The notes under the pieces are model-generated. The model saw only the letters and a program-made list of their open reading frames with translations. It was not told the origin of the DNA and searched no databases. Shown here piece after piece: positions 8,241 through 16,997 of a stretch of DNA of 64,000 nt (its first letter is position 1; every line of letters starts with the position of its first letter). A program made the translations under genes and the position numbers. Source of the DNA: Marinobacterium rhizophilum DSM 18822 (lineage in GTDB: Bacteria; Pseudomonadota; Gammaproteobacteria; Pseudomonadales; Balneatricaceae); assembly GCF_000378045.1 (NCBI RefSeq), contig NZ_KB899109.1:1-64000 (forward strand), in the 5' to 3' direction.

Positions 8241-9731
8241 ATGGGTACCCGTTTTGATAGCATTCTAGGCACGATTGGCCGCACTCCGGTGGTTAGGATC
8301 AACAAGTTGGCCCCTGCGGGGGTAAATCTTTTCGTCAAGCTCGAAGCCTTCAACCCGATGGGATCGGTCAAGGATCGCCTTGCTCTGGGGGTTATCGAGG
8401 ATGCTGAGAAGCGAGGGCTACTCAAACCGGGGCAGACGGTGATCGAGGCGACCAGCGGCAATACCGGTATCGGCCTGGCGATGGTCTGTGCCCAGAAAGG
8501 CTACCCGCTGGTGTTGACCATGGCCGAGAATTTCAGTGTTGAGCGCAGGCGCATGATGCGCTTTCTGGGGGCCCAGGTAATCCTGACACCGGCTGCCGAA
8601 AAAGGCAGTGGCATGCTGGCCAAAGCCGTGGAGCTGGCCGAGGCGCATGGCTGGTTTCTATGTCGCCAGTTCGAAAACGAAGCCAACGCCGACTTCCACT
8701 CCCGCACCACTGCGCCGGAAATCCTTGAGGATTTCGCCGACGTGCAGCTTGACTACTGGGTCACGGGTTTTGGCACGGGGGGAACCCTGAAGGGGGTGGC
8801 ACGGGTGCTGCGCGAGAAGAGCCCGCAGACCCGTATCCTGGTCTGTGAGCCGGATAATTCACCCTTGCTGGGCAGCGGCGTGAGACAGGTGCGTGCGCCG
8901 GATGGCGCACCGGCGGGCAGCCATCCAAGTTTCAGGCCCCATCTGATGCAAGGCTGGACGCCGGACTTTATTTCCAAGCTGACGGAAGACGCTGTTGCGC
9001 AAGGGCTCATCGACCAGATCATGCCGATTCCGGGAGACGAGGCGCTGTGCCTGTCCAGGGAGCTGGCGCGAAAAGAAGGGATTTTCTGCGGTATCACGGC
9101 CGGCGCGACGCTGGCGGGTGGACTGCGCATCTGCCGAAGCAGCCCGGCGGGGACCAACGTGCTGTGCATGTTGCCCGATACTGGGGAGCGCTACCTTAGC
9201 ACGCCGCTGTTTGCGGACATCGAAACGGAGATGACGGCTGAGGAGCTGGAGGTCTCACGCTCGACGCCCGGCTATCGCTTTGATCGTCCTTCGGCAGCCC
9301 CTGCGGCCAGTGCGGCGGTGAATATCACCCCCGATGCCGAAACCTTTGTGGCGCAGGCGCTGTCGGATCCTGCCCACCCGGTGGTGATGTTTGCGCTGGA
9401 GTGGTGCGAGTTCTGCTGGTCGCTGCGCAAGCTGTTTGCCAAGTGCGGTATCGATTACCGTTCGGTCGACCTGGACAGTGCCCAGTATCAGCAGGACAAC
9501 CTCGGGGGGGCGATACGCGCCGCCCTGAACGCCCATACGGGCTGCATTACGATTCCACAGATTTTTGTGGCAGGGGAGTTTATTGGTGGCTGCACCGAAG
9601 TGTTCGATGAATTCAAGTCAGGTCGTCTGCAGCAGCGGCTGGAGCAGGCCGGAGTGGTCTATGACAAGAAGGTCACGATCGATCCCTATTCATTACTGCC
9701 CTCCTGGCTGCATCCGCGCCAAAGCAGCTGA
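8241..9731 (+). CDS. Cysteine synthase-glutaredoxin fusion protein
   Basis: 496 aa. Residues about 1-320 are an O-acetylserine sulfhydrylase: PLP lysine K44 in GSVKDRLALG, TSGNTGIGLAM (71-81), EPDNSPLLG, GITAGATLAGG and PDTGERYLST. A linker of about 45 residues leads to a glutaredoxin domain (about 370-475) with the dithiol site C389-E-F-C392, the cis-proline segment TIPQIFVAGEFIGGC. ATG 8241 is set by AGGAGAAAGAGA just upstream. The synthase part makes cysteine, or related persulfide products, from activated serine; the fused glutaredoxin may reduce disulfides or deliver sulfane sulfur. Location opposite the persulfide dioxygenase supports a joint sulfur role, as inference. Confidence 0.9.
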   Translation: MGTRFDSILGTIGRTPVVRINKLAPAGVNLFVKLEAFNPMGSVKDRLALGVIEDAEKRGLLKPGQTVIEATSGNTGIGLAMVCAQKGYPLVLTMAENFSVERRRMMRFLGAQVILTPAAEKGSGMLAKAVELAEAHGWFLCRQFENEANADFHSRTTAPEILEDFADVQLDYWVTGFGTGGTLKGVARVLREKSPQTRILVCEPDNSPLLGSGVRQVRAPDGAPAGSHPSFRPHLMQGWTPDFISKLTEDAVAQGLIDQIMPIPGDEALCLSRELARKEGIFCGITAGATLAGGLRICRSSPAGTNVLCMLPDTGERYLSTPLFADIETEMTAEELEVSRSTPGYRFDRPSAAPAASAAVNITPDAETFVAQALSDPAHPVVMFALEWCEFCWSLRKLFAKCGIDYRSVDLDSAQYQQDNLGGAIRAALNAHTGCITIPQIFVAGEFIGGCTEVFDEFKSGRLQQRLEQAGVVYDKKVTIDPYSLLPSWLHPRQSS

Positions 9732-9762
9732 GAAACCTGTTCACAGGCTCTCGAACGCTTGA

Positions 9763-10065
9763 TCAGCCCTTGAACAGGTCTTCGCCCAGCTGGTCGATGA
9801 CGGTTTTGGCTTTTTGCAGGGTAATTTCGTTGCACTGCTCCCGGCTCGGCACCTGATCTGCGCGGATGAGTACATGTTCGCGGATTTCGCCATCCACGGA
9901 CTTGCGAATCAGGCCGCCGACGCCAAACTGGCCGCCGAGCGAACGGGGTTGGAGAAATATCTGGTATCCCTTGTATTCAATCGGCTCGCCGAGTTTCTCG
10001 GCTTTCTTGCCGGGTTCGCTGTCGTGCGCACCAAATACCTTTTTAAGTAATGTACCCAGACCCAT
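9763..10065 (-). CDS. HlyU-family small protein
   Basis: 100-aa protein with the PF10115-type pattern: YKGYQIFLQPRSLGGQFGV, then DGEIREHVLIRADQVPSREQ and LQKAKTVIDQLGEDLF. Members are annotated as HlyU transcriptional activators, although the Vibrio HlyU regulator itself is a different ArsR-type protein, so the function is unsettled. ATG 10065 is chosen since CAGGAGATC lies directly upstream and it gives the usual length; upstream codons in frame read as low-quality sequence. Converges on the cysteine synthase fusion gene. Confidence 0.8.
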   Translation of the reverse strand: MGLGTLLKKVFGAHDSEPGKKAEKLGEPIEYKGYQIFLQPRSLGGQFGVGGLIRKSVDGEIREHVLIRADQVPSREQCNEITLQKAKTVIDQLGEDLFKG

Positions 10066-10216
10066 CGGGATCTCCTGTTCGGTTTCTGTCGACCACAATG
10101 ATGAGTGGCACCTGCTTTTCGGGCCATGCCCAGGAGGAGCCGCAGCCGAGTTCTCGCTGACGGTCCCGGTCAGACGGTATCCTTTGGCATTACTTGGGGC
10201 AAGGGAATTTGCAACC

Positions 10217-10438
10217 TCAACGCCTGAGTTCGTCGTCACGATAATGGGAATCCGTCCAGCAGCGGGGCAGGTCTTCGCCGGAAAGGAATACGAGATCGTC
10301 CTTGGCAAAGTCTTCGGGGTCCTGCGCTTCCTCGCCATGATTGTAACGGCCTGATATCTGTGCGGAAAAAGGGTTGAACAGGTCTGTCAGTGCAAGAACC
10401 TCCACCATATGGCCGCTGGACTTTTGTTTCAGAAACAT
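10217..10438 (-). CDS. Small conserved-looking protein, unrecognised
   Basis: 73 aa with no signal peptide or membrane helix. It begins MFLKQKSSGHMVEVLALTDL, contains NPFSAQISGRYNHGEEAQDP and ends LPRCWTDSHYRDDELRR. A clear ribosome site (AAGGGGGCG) precedes the ATG on the minus strand. The composition and Shine-Dalgarno support a real gene; I do not assign a function. The HlyU-family gene follows 151 bp downstream on the same strand. Confidence 0.65.
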   Translation of the reverse strand: MFLKQKSSGHMVEVLALTDLFNPFSAQISGRYNHGEEAQDPEDFAKDDLVFLSGEDLPRCWTDSHYRDDELRR

Positions 10439-10916
10439 GGAAAACGCCCCCTTATCGTTATGTGCGCAAATTACTGCCCGTCAATGCCATACCGTGTTAA
10501 CGGCACGTTGATCGTTTATTTCCAGTTTGGGTCTGTAACACAGCATAGGTGATGTTGAATTGACGCGCCGTACCGGGTTGGCGTAGCCGCACGTCACGGC
10601 AACCATCACATTCGTGCGGGGTTCTGGTGGCGGGAAATTTTTTCCTAATGGTGCTGGTTTTTATGCACGTTATTCATGTTATTTCGGGGTTACTGCCAGT
10701 GGTTTCTGCTACGCCTCTCCATCATTTTTTGCCGTTAACTGTATGAAATAAAAATATTAAGAAGGTGTTTGCAGCTGCGGTTGATGCCTTGGTGTCGCTA
10801 ATGTACTGGATATTCTGCTCAAAACAAAATTGTTAACAATAATGTTTTTAATGTTGTGCGCTTCATTGTTTTTTTGTACAAAGATATAAGCGTCCCAACC
10901 AAGCGAGAGAGTGAAT
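10439..10916. other. 478-bp AT-rich intergenic region
   Basis: No convincing gene, RNA or repeat. The right part (about 10730-10900) is clearly AT-rich and probably carries the promoter of the racemase-permease pair. TTGTGC followed 17 bp later by TACAAA near 10855-10883 is a weak candidate. No sigma-54 -24/-12 element is evident. Confidence 0.5.
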
Positions 10917-11654
10917 ATGCAGATTCACGTGATAAATCCGAATACAACGGCGAGCATGACCGAAAAAATTGGTGAGGCAGCGCAGCGTATTGCGGCGCCA
11001 GATACCCGGGTTATTGCTACAAATCCGCGCAGTGGTCCGGTGTCGATAGAAAGCCACTTTGACGAGGCCATCAGTGCCGTAGGCGTGCTGGAGGAAATAC
11101 GTGCAGGCGAGCGGGAGCGGGCCGATGCCTACATCATTGCCTGCTTTGGCGATCCGGGTCTGCTTGCCGCCAGAGAACTGACTCGGGCGCCCGTAATCGG
11201 TATCGCCGAGGCGGCGTTTCACATGGCCACCCTGATCAGTACCCGTTTTTCAATTGTGACGACCCTGGGTCGTACCGGCATCATCGCTGAGCACTTGCTG
11301 CAATCCTATGGATTTGCACACCACTGCCGGCGGGTTCGGGCGGCGGAGATCCCGGTGCTGGATCTGGAAGACAGTGGCGATGCCGCGCTGGAGCGCATTA
11401 TCGAGGAATGCCGGCGGGCGCGTGATCAGGACAACATTGGCGCCATCGTACTGGGTTGTGGCGGCATGGCGGATCTCAGGGAAAAGATCAGTGAGGAGGT
11501 CGGCCTGCCGGTCGTTGAGGGGGTCACCGCTGCGATGAAGCTGGCGGAGTCCCTGGTCAGCCTGGGGCTGGGCACCAGCAAGTACGGTGACTTGGCTTTT
11601 CCGCGGCCCAAGGCCTTTAGTGGCCAGTTTGAGCATCTCTCGGGTCGCGGGTAA
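10917..11654 (+). CDS. Asp/Glu/hydantoin racemase family protein
   Basis: 245 aa. The start MQIHVINPNTTASM is the typical N-terminus of hydantoin/allantoin racemases, and the two catalytic cysteines are visible: C76 in YIIACFGDPG and C181 in IVLGCGGMADL. These cofactor-free enzymes invert hydantoins, allantoin or related amides through two thiols. ATG 10917 is preferred over GTG 10911 for fit to family starts and spacing from GAGAG. The NCS1 permease gene follows after 106 bp on the same strand, so the pair probably handles uptake and racemisation of one cyclic amide. No hydantoinase or carbamoylase is nearby. Confidence 0.88.
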   Translation: MQIHVINPNTTASMTEKIGEAAQRIAAPDTRVIATNPRSGPVSIESHFDEAISAVGVLEEIRAGERERADAYIIACFGDPGLLAARELTRAPVIGIAEAAFHMATLISTRFSIVTTLGRTGIIAEHLLQSYGFAHHCRRVRAAEIPVLDLEDSGDAALERIIEECRRARDQDNIGAIVLGCGGMADLREKISEEVGLPVVEGVTAAMKLAESLVSLGLGTSKYGDLAFPRPKAFSGQFEHLSGRG

Positions 11655-11760
11655 ACGCATTTGCAGGAGTAACGCCGTGGGCCTGGTGCAGCCCTGTGGG
11701 GACGCCAAGTCGCAATATAATAACAATACGGGCTTGAGACCCGTTGTGTGAGGAATCATC

Positions 11761-13122
11761 ATGCAGAATCAGCAAGTGTTAACAGGGGCCGCCGTGATAG
11801 ATGAGCCCGTCCAGACCAAGGCCGCCGGCGAAGAGTCGCTGGCGCCGCAACAAACACGAATCATGGGGCGGGTATCCTACCTGCTGGCCTGGTTCGGCGG
11901 CTGTGTATCCATCGGCACCTTTGCGATGGGGTCCAGTATCGTGGGTACGCTCAACCTGCTGCAGGCCTGTGTGGCCATTGCCATCGGCTGTTTCGTCATT
12001 GGTATCGCGCTGGCCTTCAACGGCGCAGCGGGTTACAAGTACGGCATTCCCTTTATGGTGCAGGCACGCAGCGCCTTCGGTTTCGCCGGCACCCGCTTTC
12101 CGGGCCTGGTGCGGGCGGTGCCCGCCATCGTCTGGTACGGCTTTCAGAGCTGGATCGGCGCCGGCGCCATCAACGCGGTATCGGCCAGCCTGTTCGGCTT
12201 CGACAACCTGGTGTTCTTCTTTGTTGTCTTCCAGCTGCTGCAGATCGGCCTGTCGATGTTTGGTTTCCAGGGCATCAAGTGGCTGGAAAACTTCGGCAGT
12301 GTCTTCATTTTGCTGTCGCTGGTCTACATGTTCTACAGCGTGATCAATCGCTACGGTGACGAGATTACCACCAACCTGGTGAATATCGAGGGGACCTGGG
12401 GCATGCCGTTCTGGGGCGCCACCATGCTGTTCCTCGGCATTTACAGCACCATGATGCTGAACGTTAGTGACTATTCCCGTGAACTTAAAAAGGGTAGCGG
12501 CCCGGGCCTGCTGACCACGCTCTACGCCATGTCCATTCTGCCCTGCACCCTGTTCATGGGCCTGATCGGCCTGATGGTGTCCGGCGCCACCGGCGTGTCC
12601 GATCCGATCCAGGTGTTTGCCAGCGCGGTGGACAACCAACTGCTGCTGGTCACCACCCTGCTGTTTATCGCCTTTGCCCAGGTCACGACCAACGTGCTGA
12701 ACAATGTGGTGCCGCCGACCTACATCCTGATGGATGTGTTCAAGCTGAAATTCCGCACCGCCACCATCCTGGTGGGGCTGGCGGCCTTTGGCACCTTCCC
12801 CTGGGAGTTGGTGAAGGAAGAGTCCTCGGCGGGGCTGCAACTGTTCGTGCAGACATACTCGGCCTTCCTGGGCCCGATCTTCGCCGTGCTGGTGGTGGAC
12901 TACTTCATCATCCGCCGTCGCACCCTGGATATCTCCAAGCTCTATGATGAGAGCGGTCCCTACCGTGGCGTGAACTATGCCGCAATCATCGCGTCCCTCA
13001 TCGGTGCGGCCGTTGCGCTGACCTTCTCGTCGGTGTCCTGGTATGCGAGCCTGATTCCGGCCGGGGTCAGCTACTACCTGCTGATGAACAACTGGTCGGC
13101 CTGCGCGCGGTTCCGTAACTAA
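11761..13122 (+). CDS. NCS1-family nucleobase/hydantoin/allantoin permease
   Basis: 453-aa inner-membrane carrier with about 12 hydrophobic helices. NCS1 traits include GIPFMVQARSAFGFAGTRFP, the following IVWYGFQSWIGAGAIN, and NVSDYSRELKKG near residue 240. The family imports cytosine, uracil, allantoin or hydantoins by cation symport; the adjoining racemase points to a hydantoin or allantoin-like compound, but the exact substrate cannot be read from sequence. Ends 23 bp before a strong bidirectional terminator. Confidence 0.9.
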   Translation: MQNQQVLTGAAVIDEPVQTKAAGEESLAPQQTRIMGRVSYLLAWFGGCVSIGTFAMGSSIVGTLNLLQACVAIAIGCFVIGIALAFNGAAGYKYGIPFMVQARSAFGFAGTRFPGLVRAVPAIVWYGFQSWIGAGAINAVSASLFGFDNLVFFFVVFQLLQIGLSMFGFQGIKWLENFGSVFILLSLVYMFYSVINRYGDEITTNLVNIEGTWGMPFWGATMLFLGIYSTMMLNVSDYSRELKKGSGPGLLTTLYAMSILPCTLFMGLIGLMVSGATGVSDPIQVFASAVDNQLLLVTTLLFIAFAQVTTNVLNNVVPPTYILMDVFKLKFRTATILVGLAAFGTFPWELVKEESSAGLQLFVQTYSAFLGPIFAVLVVDYFIIRRRTLDISKLYDESGPYRGVNYAAIIASLIGAAVALTFSSVSWYASLIPAGVSYYLLMNNWSACARFRN

Positions 13123-13144
13123 AACGGCCGGATTTGAAACCATA

Positions 13145-13184
13145 TACAAAAAGCCCGAGCGGCATGCCGTTCGGGCTTTTTGTA
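13145..13184. terminator. Bidirectional terminator between permease and GST genes
   Basis: A nearly perfect 40-bp palindrome: arms TACAAAAAGCCCGA and TCGGGCTTTTTGTA flank a self-complementary centre (CGGCATGCCG). It gives an A/T-flanked hairpin readable as a terminator on both strands, fitting the convergent genes either side. Confidence 0.92.
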
Positions 13185-13196
13185 TTTGGCGGTGGG

Positions 13197-13841
13197 TTAG
13201 CCCGCCTTCAACTTGGCGATCGCCTGCTGCTGCGCCTCGCGCAGCGCCTTGCTGTGATCACGTTCGCTGGCTTTTTGCAACCAGGCGGCCAGTTCTGGCT
13301 CGTCGGCCAGTGGGTCCCACTGATAGACGGCACCGACCATGCCCAGCATGAGGTTAACGCAGTGCATCAGCACGATATCGGCATAGCTGAAGTCGGGGCC
13401 GGCGACCCAGGGTTCGTAGCGGGCAATCCGCTTGAGACCGGCCAGTCCACGTTCGATGGCGGGACGGACTTCGGCGAGGGCGTCCTGGGAGAGCGGGGCG
13501 CCAAACAATACATGACCCAGCAAGCGGCGTGCTGGCGCATCAATATAGAGTTCGGCGTACTTGATAATCTCGCGTGTCTTGGCGCGCTGATAGGCGCCGG
13601 TCGGGAACAGGGGCGGAGTCGGCTGAGTCTCTTCCAGGTATTCAATAATGGCCAGTGACTCTGACAGGAAGCCTTCCGGCGTTTCGAGGCAGGGGATCTT
13701 TCCCATCGGACTTTTGGCCAGATAGCCTGCGTCCTGTGACGGGGGGGCGCTGACTTCTTCAAACGCCACGCCTTTTTCCAGCATGGCTTGCTTGACGATG
13801 TTGTAATAGTTGCTGAGTGCAACGCCGTAGAGTTTCAGCAT
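13197..13841 (-). CDS. Glutathione S-transferase family protein
   Basis: 214 aa. Thioredoxin-like N-terminal domain (residues 1-78) with the glutathione site LSNYYNIVKQAM, the cis-proline in MGKIPCLETPEG and the SES motif in FLSESLAIIEYLEE. An all-helical C-terminal domain follows, containing WVAGPDFSYADIVLMHC. No cysteine sits at the active position, suggesting a serine or asparagine type. AAGGAACCTG precedes the start. Substrate unknown; cytosolic. Confidence 0.9.
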   Translation of the reverse strand: MLKLYGVALSNYYNIVKQAMLEKGVAFEEVSAPPSQDAGYLAKSPMGKIPCLETPEGFLSESLAIIEYLEETQPTPPLFPTGAYQRAKTREIIKYAELYIDAPARRLLGHVLFGAPLSQDALAEVRPAIERGLAGLKRIARYEPWVAGPDFSYADIVLMHCVNLMLGMVGAVYQWDPLADEPELAAWLQKASERDHSKALREAQQQAIAKLKAG

Positions 13842-14038
13842 GATTCAGGTTCCTTGTCTGGTGGGTGCATATCCGTTTCTGAGCCCGGGTCGGGTCACAG
13901 GTTCCCAGATAGTGCCGCAGTAATCCGGCGCTGGCCAGCATCAATGTATCCTTCATGCGCGGTTCATCCTCGCTGGTGTCTCATAGGCACTATCAGGAGA
14001 GGCAGAGACGTGTTGCCTGTCAGCGCAAGGAGAATCCC

Positions 14039-14434
14039 ATGAAAAAATTCATAATGGCTTTATTGTTTGCATCATTGTTGCCGGTTACGGCGATGGCCAG
14101 AGACCTGACCACCGATTCCGCGATCGGTGGCGCCCTGGGGGGCGCGATTGGTGGTGCCCTGGGTGCTGAAATGGGCGGACGTGACGGCGCCGTGCTGGGT
14201 TCCGGTCTTGGGGCTGTCGTCGGAACTGCAATCAATACGCGGGATTATCGCAGAGAGCCGCAGCGGGATTACCGGGTGGTCGAGCGTCACGCGGTGGTTG
14301 AGCAGCATTACTATCCGGTTGAGCGCCACTACTACGAGAAGCGCCACTACGGCCACAAGAAACATCACCATGGTCACAACAAACATCATCATGGTCACAA
14401 GAAGTATCGCCATGAAGGTCACTGGCGCCATTAA
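14039..14434 (+). CDS. Exported glycine-zipper protein with His-rich tail
   Basis: 131 aa. Signal peptide MKKFIMALLFASLLPVTAMA, then a glycine-zipper (about residues 28-68) of GGALGGAIGGALGAEMGG type, then a tyrosine/arginine-rich region and a C-terminal tail of HKKHHHGH-like repeats (about 105-131). CAAGGAGAATCCC precedes ATG 14039. The zipper suggests envelope association or oligomer formation and the tail could bind metal ions; both are inferences. A close paralogue starts 115 bp downstream. Confidence 0.8.
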   Translation: MKKFIMALLFASLLPVTAMARDLTTDSAIGGALGGAIGGALGAEMGGRDGAVLGSGLGAVVGTAINTRDYRREPQRDYRVVERHAVVEQHYYPVERHYYEKRHYGHKKHHHGHNKHHHGHKKYRHEGHWRH

Positions 14435-14548
14435 GGCGACCTGAATCCGTTAAGCGTTGCCCGCCGAGCTGAACCTGTACGGGCGCTATACCCAACATTG
14501 AAAAACTGCTGTGGCCCGGATCTACGGGACGCAGAGGAGGAAACTGCT

Positions 14549-14884
14549 GTGAAAAAATCGACTATTGCCGTTGCCCTGCTGGCGCTACTGCCAGCCATCT
14601 CATTCGCCGGTGACCTGACTGTTGACTCCGCCATCGGCGGGGCCCTGGGGGGCGCTGTTGGTGGGGCTCTGGGTGCCGAACTGGGTGGTCGCGACGGCGC
14701 GGTGGTTGGCTCTGGTATCGGTGCTGCGGTCGGTACGGCCGTCAACACCAAGGACCACCGCTCCGAGTATCGGGACGAGCGCAATTACCGCGAGGTGCGC
14801 AGGGAGGAGCATCACTACCGCGATGATCACCATAACAACGCCAGCTTCTGCCCGCCGGGACAGCGCAAGAAAGGTAATTGCTGA
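14549..14884 (+). CDS. Exported glycine-zipper protein, paralogue without His tail
   Basis: 111 aa starting at GTG 14549, with GAGGAGG 8 bases upstream; this places a signal peptide (KKSTIAVALLALLPAISFA) at the N-terminus. The next ~50 residues match the upstream paralogue almost position by position (GDLTVDSAIGGALGGAVGGA). The charged tail differs (EEHHYRDDHHNNASFCPPGQ) and has two cysteines in the last 16 residues instead of the His repeats. It is clearly a tandem duplicate that diverged at the C-terminus. A strong terminator follows. Confidence 0.8.
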   Translation: MKKSTIAVALLALLPAISFAGDLTVDSAIGGALGGAVGGALGAELGGRDGAVVGSGIGAAVGTAVNTKDHRSEYRDERNYREVRREEHHYRDDHHNNASFCPPGQRKKGNC

Positions 14885-14894
14885 CAGTACGATT

Positions 14895-14930
14895 AAAAAG
14901 GCCGGGAAGGGCAAGCTTCCCGGCCTTTTT
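14895..14930. terminator. Bidirectional terminator after glycine-zipper pair
   Basis: AAAAAGGCCGGGAAG pairs perfectly with CTTCCCGGCCTTTTT around a 6-base loop. It also lies downstream of the convergent yceH gene. Confidence 0.93.
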
Positions 14931-14964
14931 AATGGGTTGGCGCAATGAATTTCCAGTTGCGCGC

Positions 14965-15633
14965 TCAGGTGGTCAGGTCTTCCAGTATTGCCTCGAGTTC
15001 GGCAACCTTGGCTTTGAGCTCTGTCACTTCCCGTTCCAGCTGTTCAATCCGGCCCGGGTCTTCGGGTTCCCGGGCGGCGCGTGGTTCTGCCAGTGGCGGG
15101 GGCGCCGCCTGACCCGGTTCAATATCGCCACTGAACAGGTGGGCGTAGCGCGACTCCCGTTTGCCCGGTTCCCTGGCGAGCTTGACGATAAAGGGCCCGT
15201 CGTCACGGGTCATCAGCCTGTACAGTACTTTCTCAACTTTCAGCACATCGTCGAAACTGCACAGCCGGTTGGTACGTGTGCGCAACTCGCCGGGTGTCTG
15301 GGGGCCGCGCAGGAACATGACGCACAGGATACCCAGTTCCTGTTCGCTAAACTGCAGTTCACCGAACTCGGTATTGCAGAAGCGGTGCTTGTATTTTTGT
15401 ACGCGGCTGCCGAAACCTGATTCTTCCTTGATCAGGCGCAACTGGGCGAGTTCATCCAGCGTTTGCTGCACTGTGCTTTCGTCCAGATCCAGCACCGGGT
15501 CGCGGTTGCTTTTCTGATTGCATGCCAGGGTTAATGCATTCAGTGACAGAGGGTACTGATCCGGTGTGGTGATCTCCTTCTCGATCAGCGCGCCGATGAC
15601 TCGGGTCTGGTAGAGCGACAGATTCAGGTCCAT
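14965..15633 (-). CDS. yceH: YceH family (DUF480) protein
   Basis: 222 aa with two winged-helix-like units. Hallmarks are [40 protein letters not shown] and [13 protein letters not shown], then [20 protein letters not shown] and [18 protein letters not shown]-terminal coiled coil (about 192-220) follows a proline/alanine linker. DNA-binding role suspected for the family but not established. Converges on the glycine-zipper pair. Confidence 0.92.
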   Translation of the reverse strand: MDLNLSLYQTRVIGALIEKEITTPDQYPLSLNALTLACNQKSNRDPVLDLDESTVQQTLDELAQLRLIKEESGFGSRVQKYKHRFCNTEFGELQFSEQELGILCVMFLRGPQTPGELRTRTNRLCSFDDVLKVEKVLYRLMTRDDGPFIVKLAREPGKRESRYAHLFSGDIEPGQAAPPPLAEPRAAREPEDPGRIEQLEREVTELKAKVAELEAILEDLTT

Positions 15634-15794
15634 GGGTACTCCTTATTCAACCGCAGACGGATAGTGCTTGAGAGTAAAGTTAAACGTCGTCTTTGGCTAG
15701 CCGCATTGGTGCCCGTCCATGTGCAGGACGCGATGGGCTGCTATGGTTTTGGCAGCAGCACCTTTCCCTGAATTCGCTTGAGCGGGAGTACATC

Positions 15795-16997
15795 ATGGAC
15801 AATGCTTTTCTGGCCCACTTGCAGAACCGGCTGGACACTCTGACAGACGAGGGTTTTTTCAAGACAGAGCGGGTGATCAACAGTGCGCAATCGCCGCTGA
15901 TCCGCCTTGAAGGCGGAGAGCAGGTGCTTAACTTTTGCGCCAACAACTACCTTGGGCTGGCCAATGATGTGCGGCTGGTGGAAGCCGCTGTCCAGGGGTT
16001 GGAGCGCCAGGGCTTTGGCATGGCCTCGGTGCGCTTTATCTGTGGAACCCAGCAGTTGCACAAGGAATTGGAGGCGGCGCTGTCGACCTTTCTGCGCACC
16101 GAGGACACCATTCTTTATTCGAGCTGCTTCGATGCCAATGGGGGGCTGTTTGAAACCCTGCTCGATGCCGAGGATGCCGTCATCTCCGATGCGCTCAACC
16201 ATGCCTCCATCATTGACGGCGTGCGCCTGTGCAAGGCCCGCCGCTACCGCTATCGCAACAATGACATGGCGGATCTCGAGGTGCAGCTGCAGGCCGCCGA
16301 CGCCGCGGGTGCCCGTTTCAAGCTGATTGCCACCGACGGCGTGTTTTCCATGGATGGTGTGATCGCCGATTTGCGCAGCATCTGCGACCTCGCCGAGCGG
16401 TACAACGCCCAGGTAATGGTGGACGATTCCCATGCGGTGGGTTTTGTAGGCCCTGGCGGCCGGGGGACGGTGGAGCACTGCGGCGTCGAGGGCCGGGTGG
16501 ACATCATCACCGGTACGCTGGGCAAGGCGCTTGGCGGTGCCTCGGGGGGATTTACCTCCGGGCGGCGCGAAATTGTGGCGTTGCTGCGTCAGCTGTCACG
16601 TCCTTATCTGTTTTCCAACAGCCTGGCGCCCAGTATCGCCAGCGCCTCCCTGCGGGTGCTGCAGCTGCTCGACAGCGCTGAAGGCGCTGCACTGCGGGTC
16701 CGCCTGCAGCGCAACACGGCACGGTTTCGCCAAGGCCTGCAGGCGGCGGGGTTTACCCTTGCGGGGGGAGCCCATCCGATTATTCCGGTTATGCTGGGCG
16801 ATGCGGCTTTGGCAACCCGCATGGCCGATGCGCTGCTGCTGGAGGGCGTCTACGTGATTGGCTTCAGTTTCCCGGTGGTGCCCCGAGGTCAGGCACGCAT
16901 TCGTACCCAGATGAGTGCCGCCCATACCGACAGCCAGATTGATGCTGCGGTGGCAGCCTTTACCCGGGTGGGGCATGCTCTTGGAACGCTGTCATGA
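15795..16997 (+). CDS. kbl: 2-amino-3-ketobutyrate CoA ligase
   Basis: 400 aa (E. coli 398). PLP enzyme of the alpha-oxoamine synthase group that cleaves 2-amino-3-ketobutyrate with CoA to glycine and acetyl-CoA. The PLP lysine is K244 in [30 protein letters not shown] and the C-terminal [16 protein letters not shown] are typical. GGGAG precedes ATG 15795. Its stop overlaps the tdh start (ATGA), the classic two-gene threonine degradation operon. Confidence 0.97.
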   Translation: MDNAFLAHLQNRLDTLTDEGFFKTERVINSAQSPLIRLEGGEQVLNFCANNYLGLANDVRLVEAAVQGLERQGFGMASVRFICGTQQLHKELEAALSTFLRTEDTILYSSCFDANGGLFETLLDAEDAVISDALNHASIIDGVRLCKARRYRYRNNDMADLEVQLQAADAAGARFKLIATDGVFSMDGVIADLRSICDLAERYNAQVMVDDSHAVGFVGPGGRGTVEHCGVEGRVDIITGTLGKALGGASGGFTSGRREIVALLRQLSRPYLFSNSLAPSIASASLRVLQLLDSAEGAALRVRLQRNTARFRQGLQAAGFTLAGGAHPIIPVMLGDAALATRMADALLLEGVYVIGFSFPVVPRGQARIRTQMSAAHTDSQIDAAVAAFTRVGHALGTLS

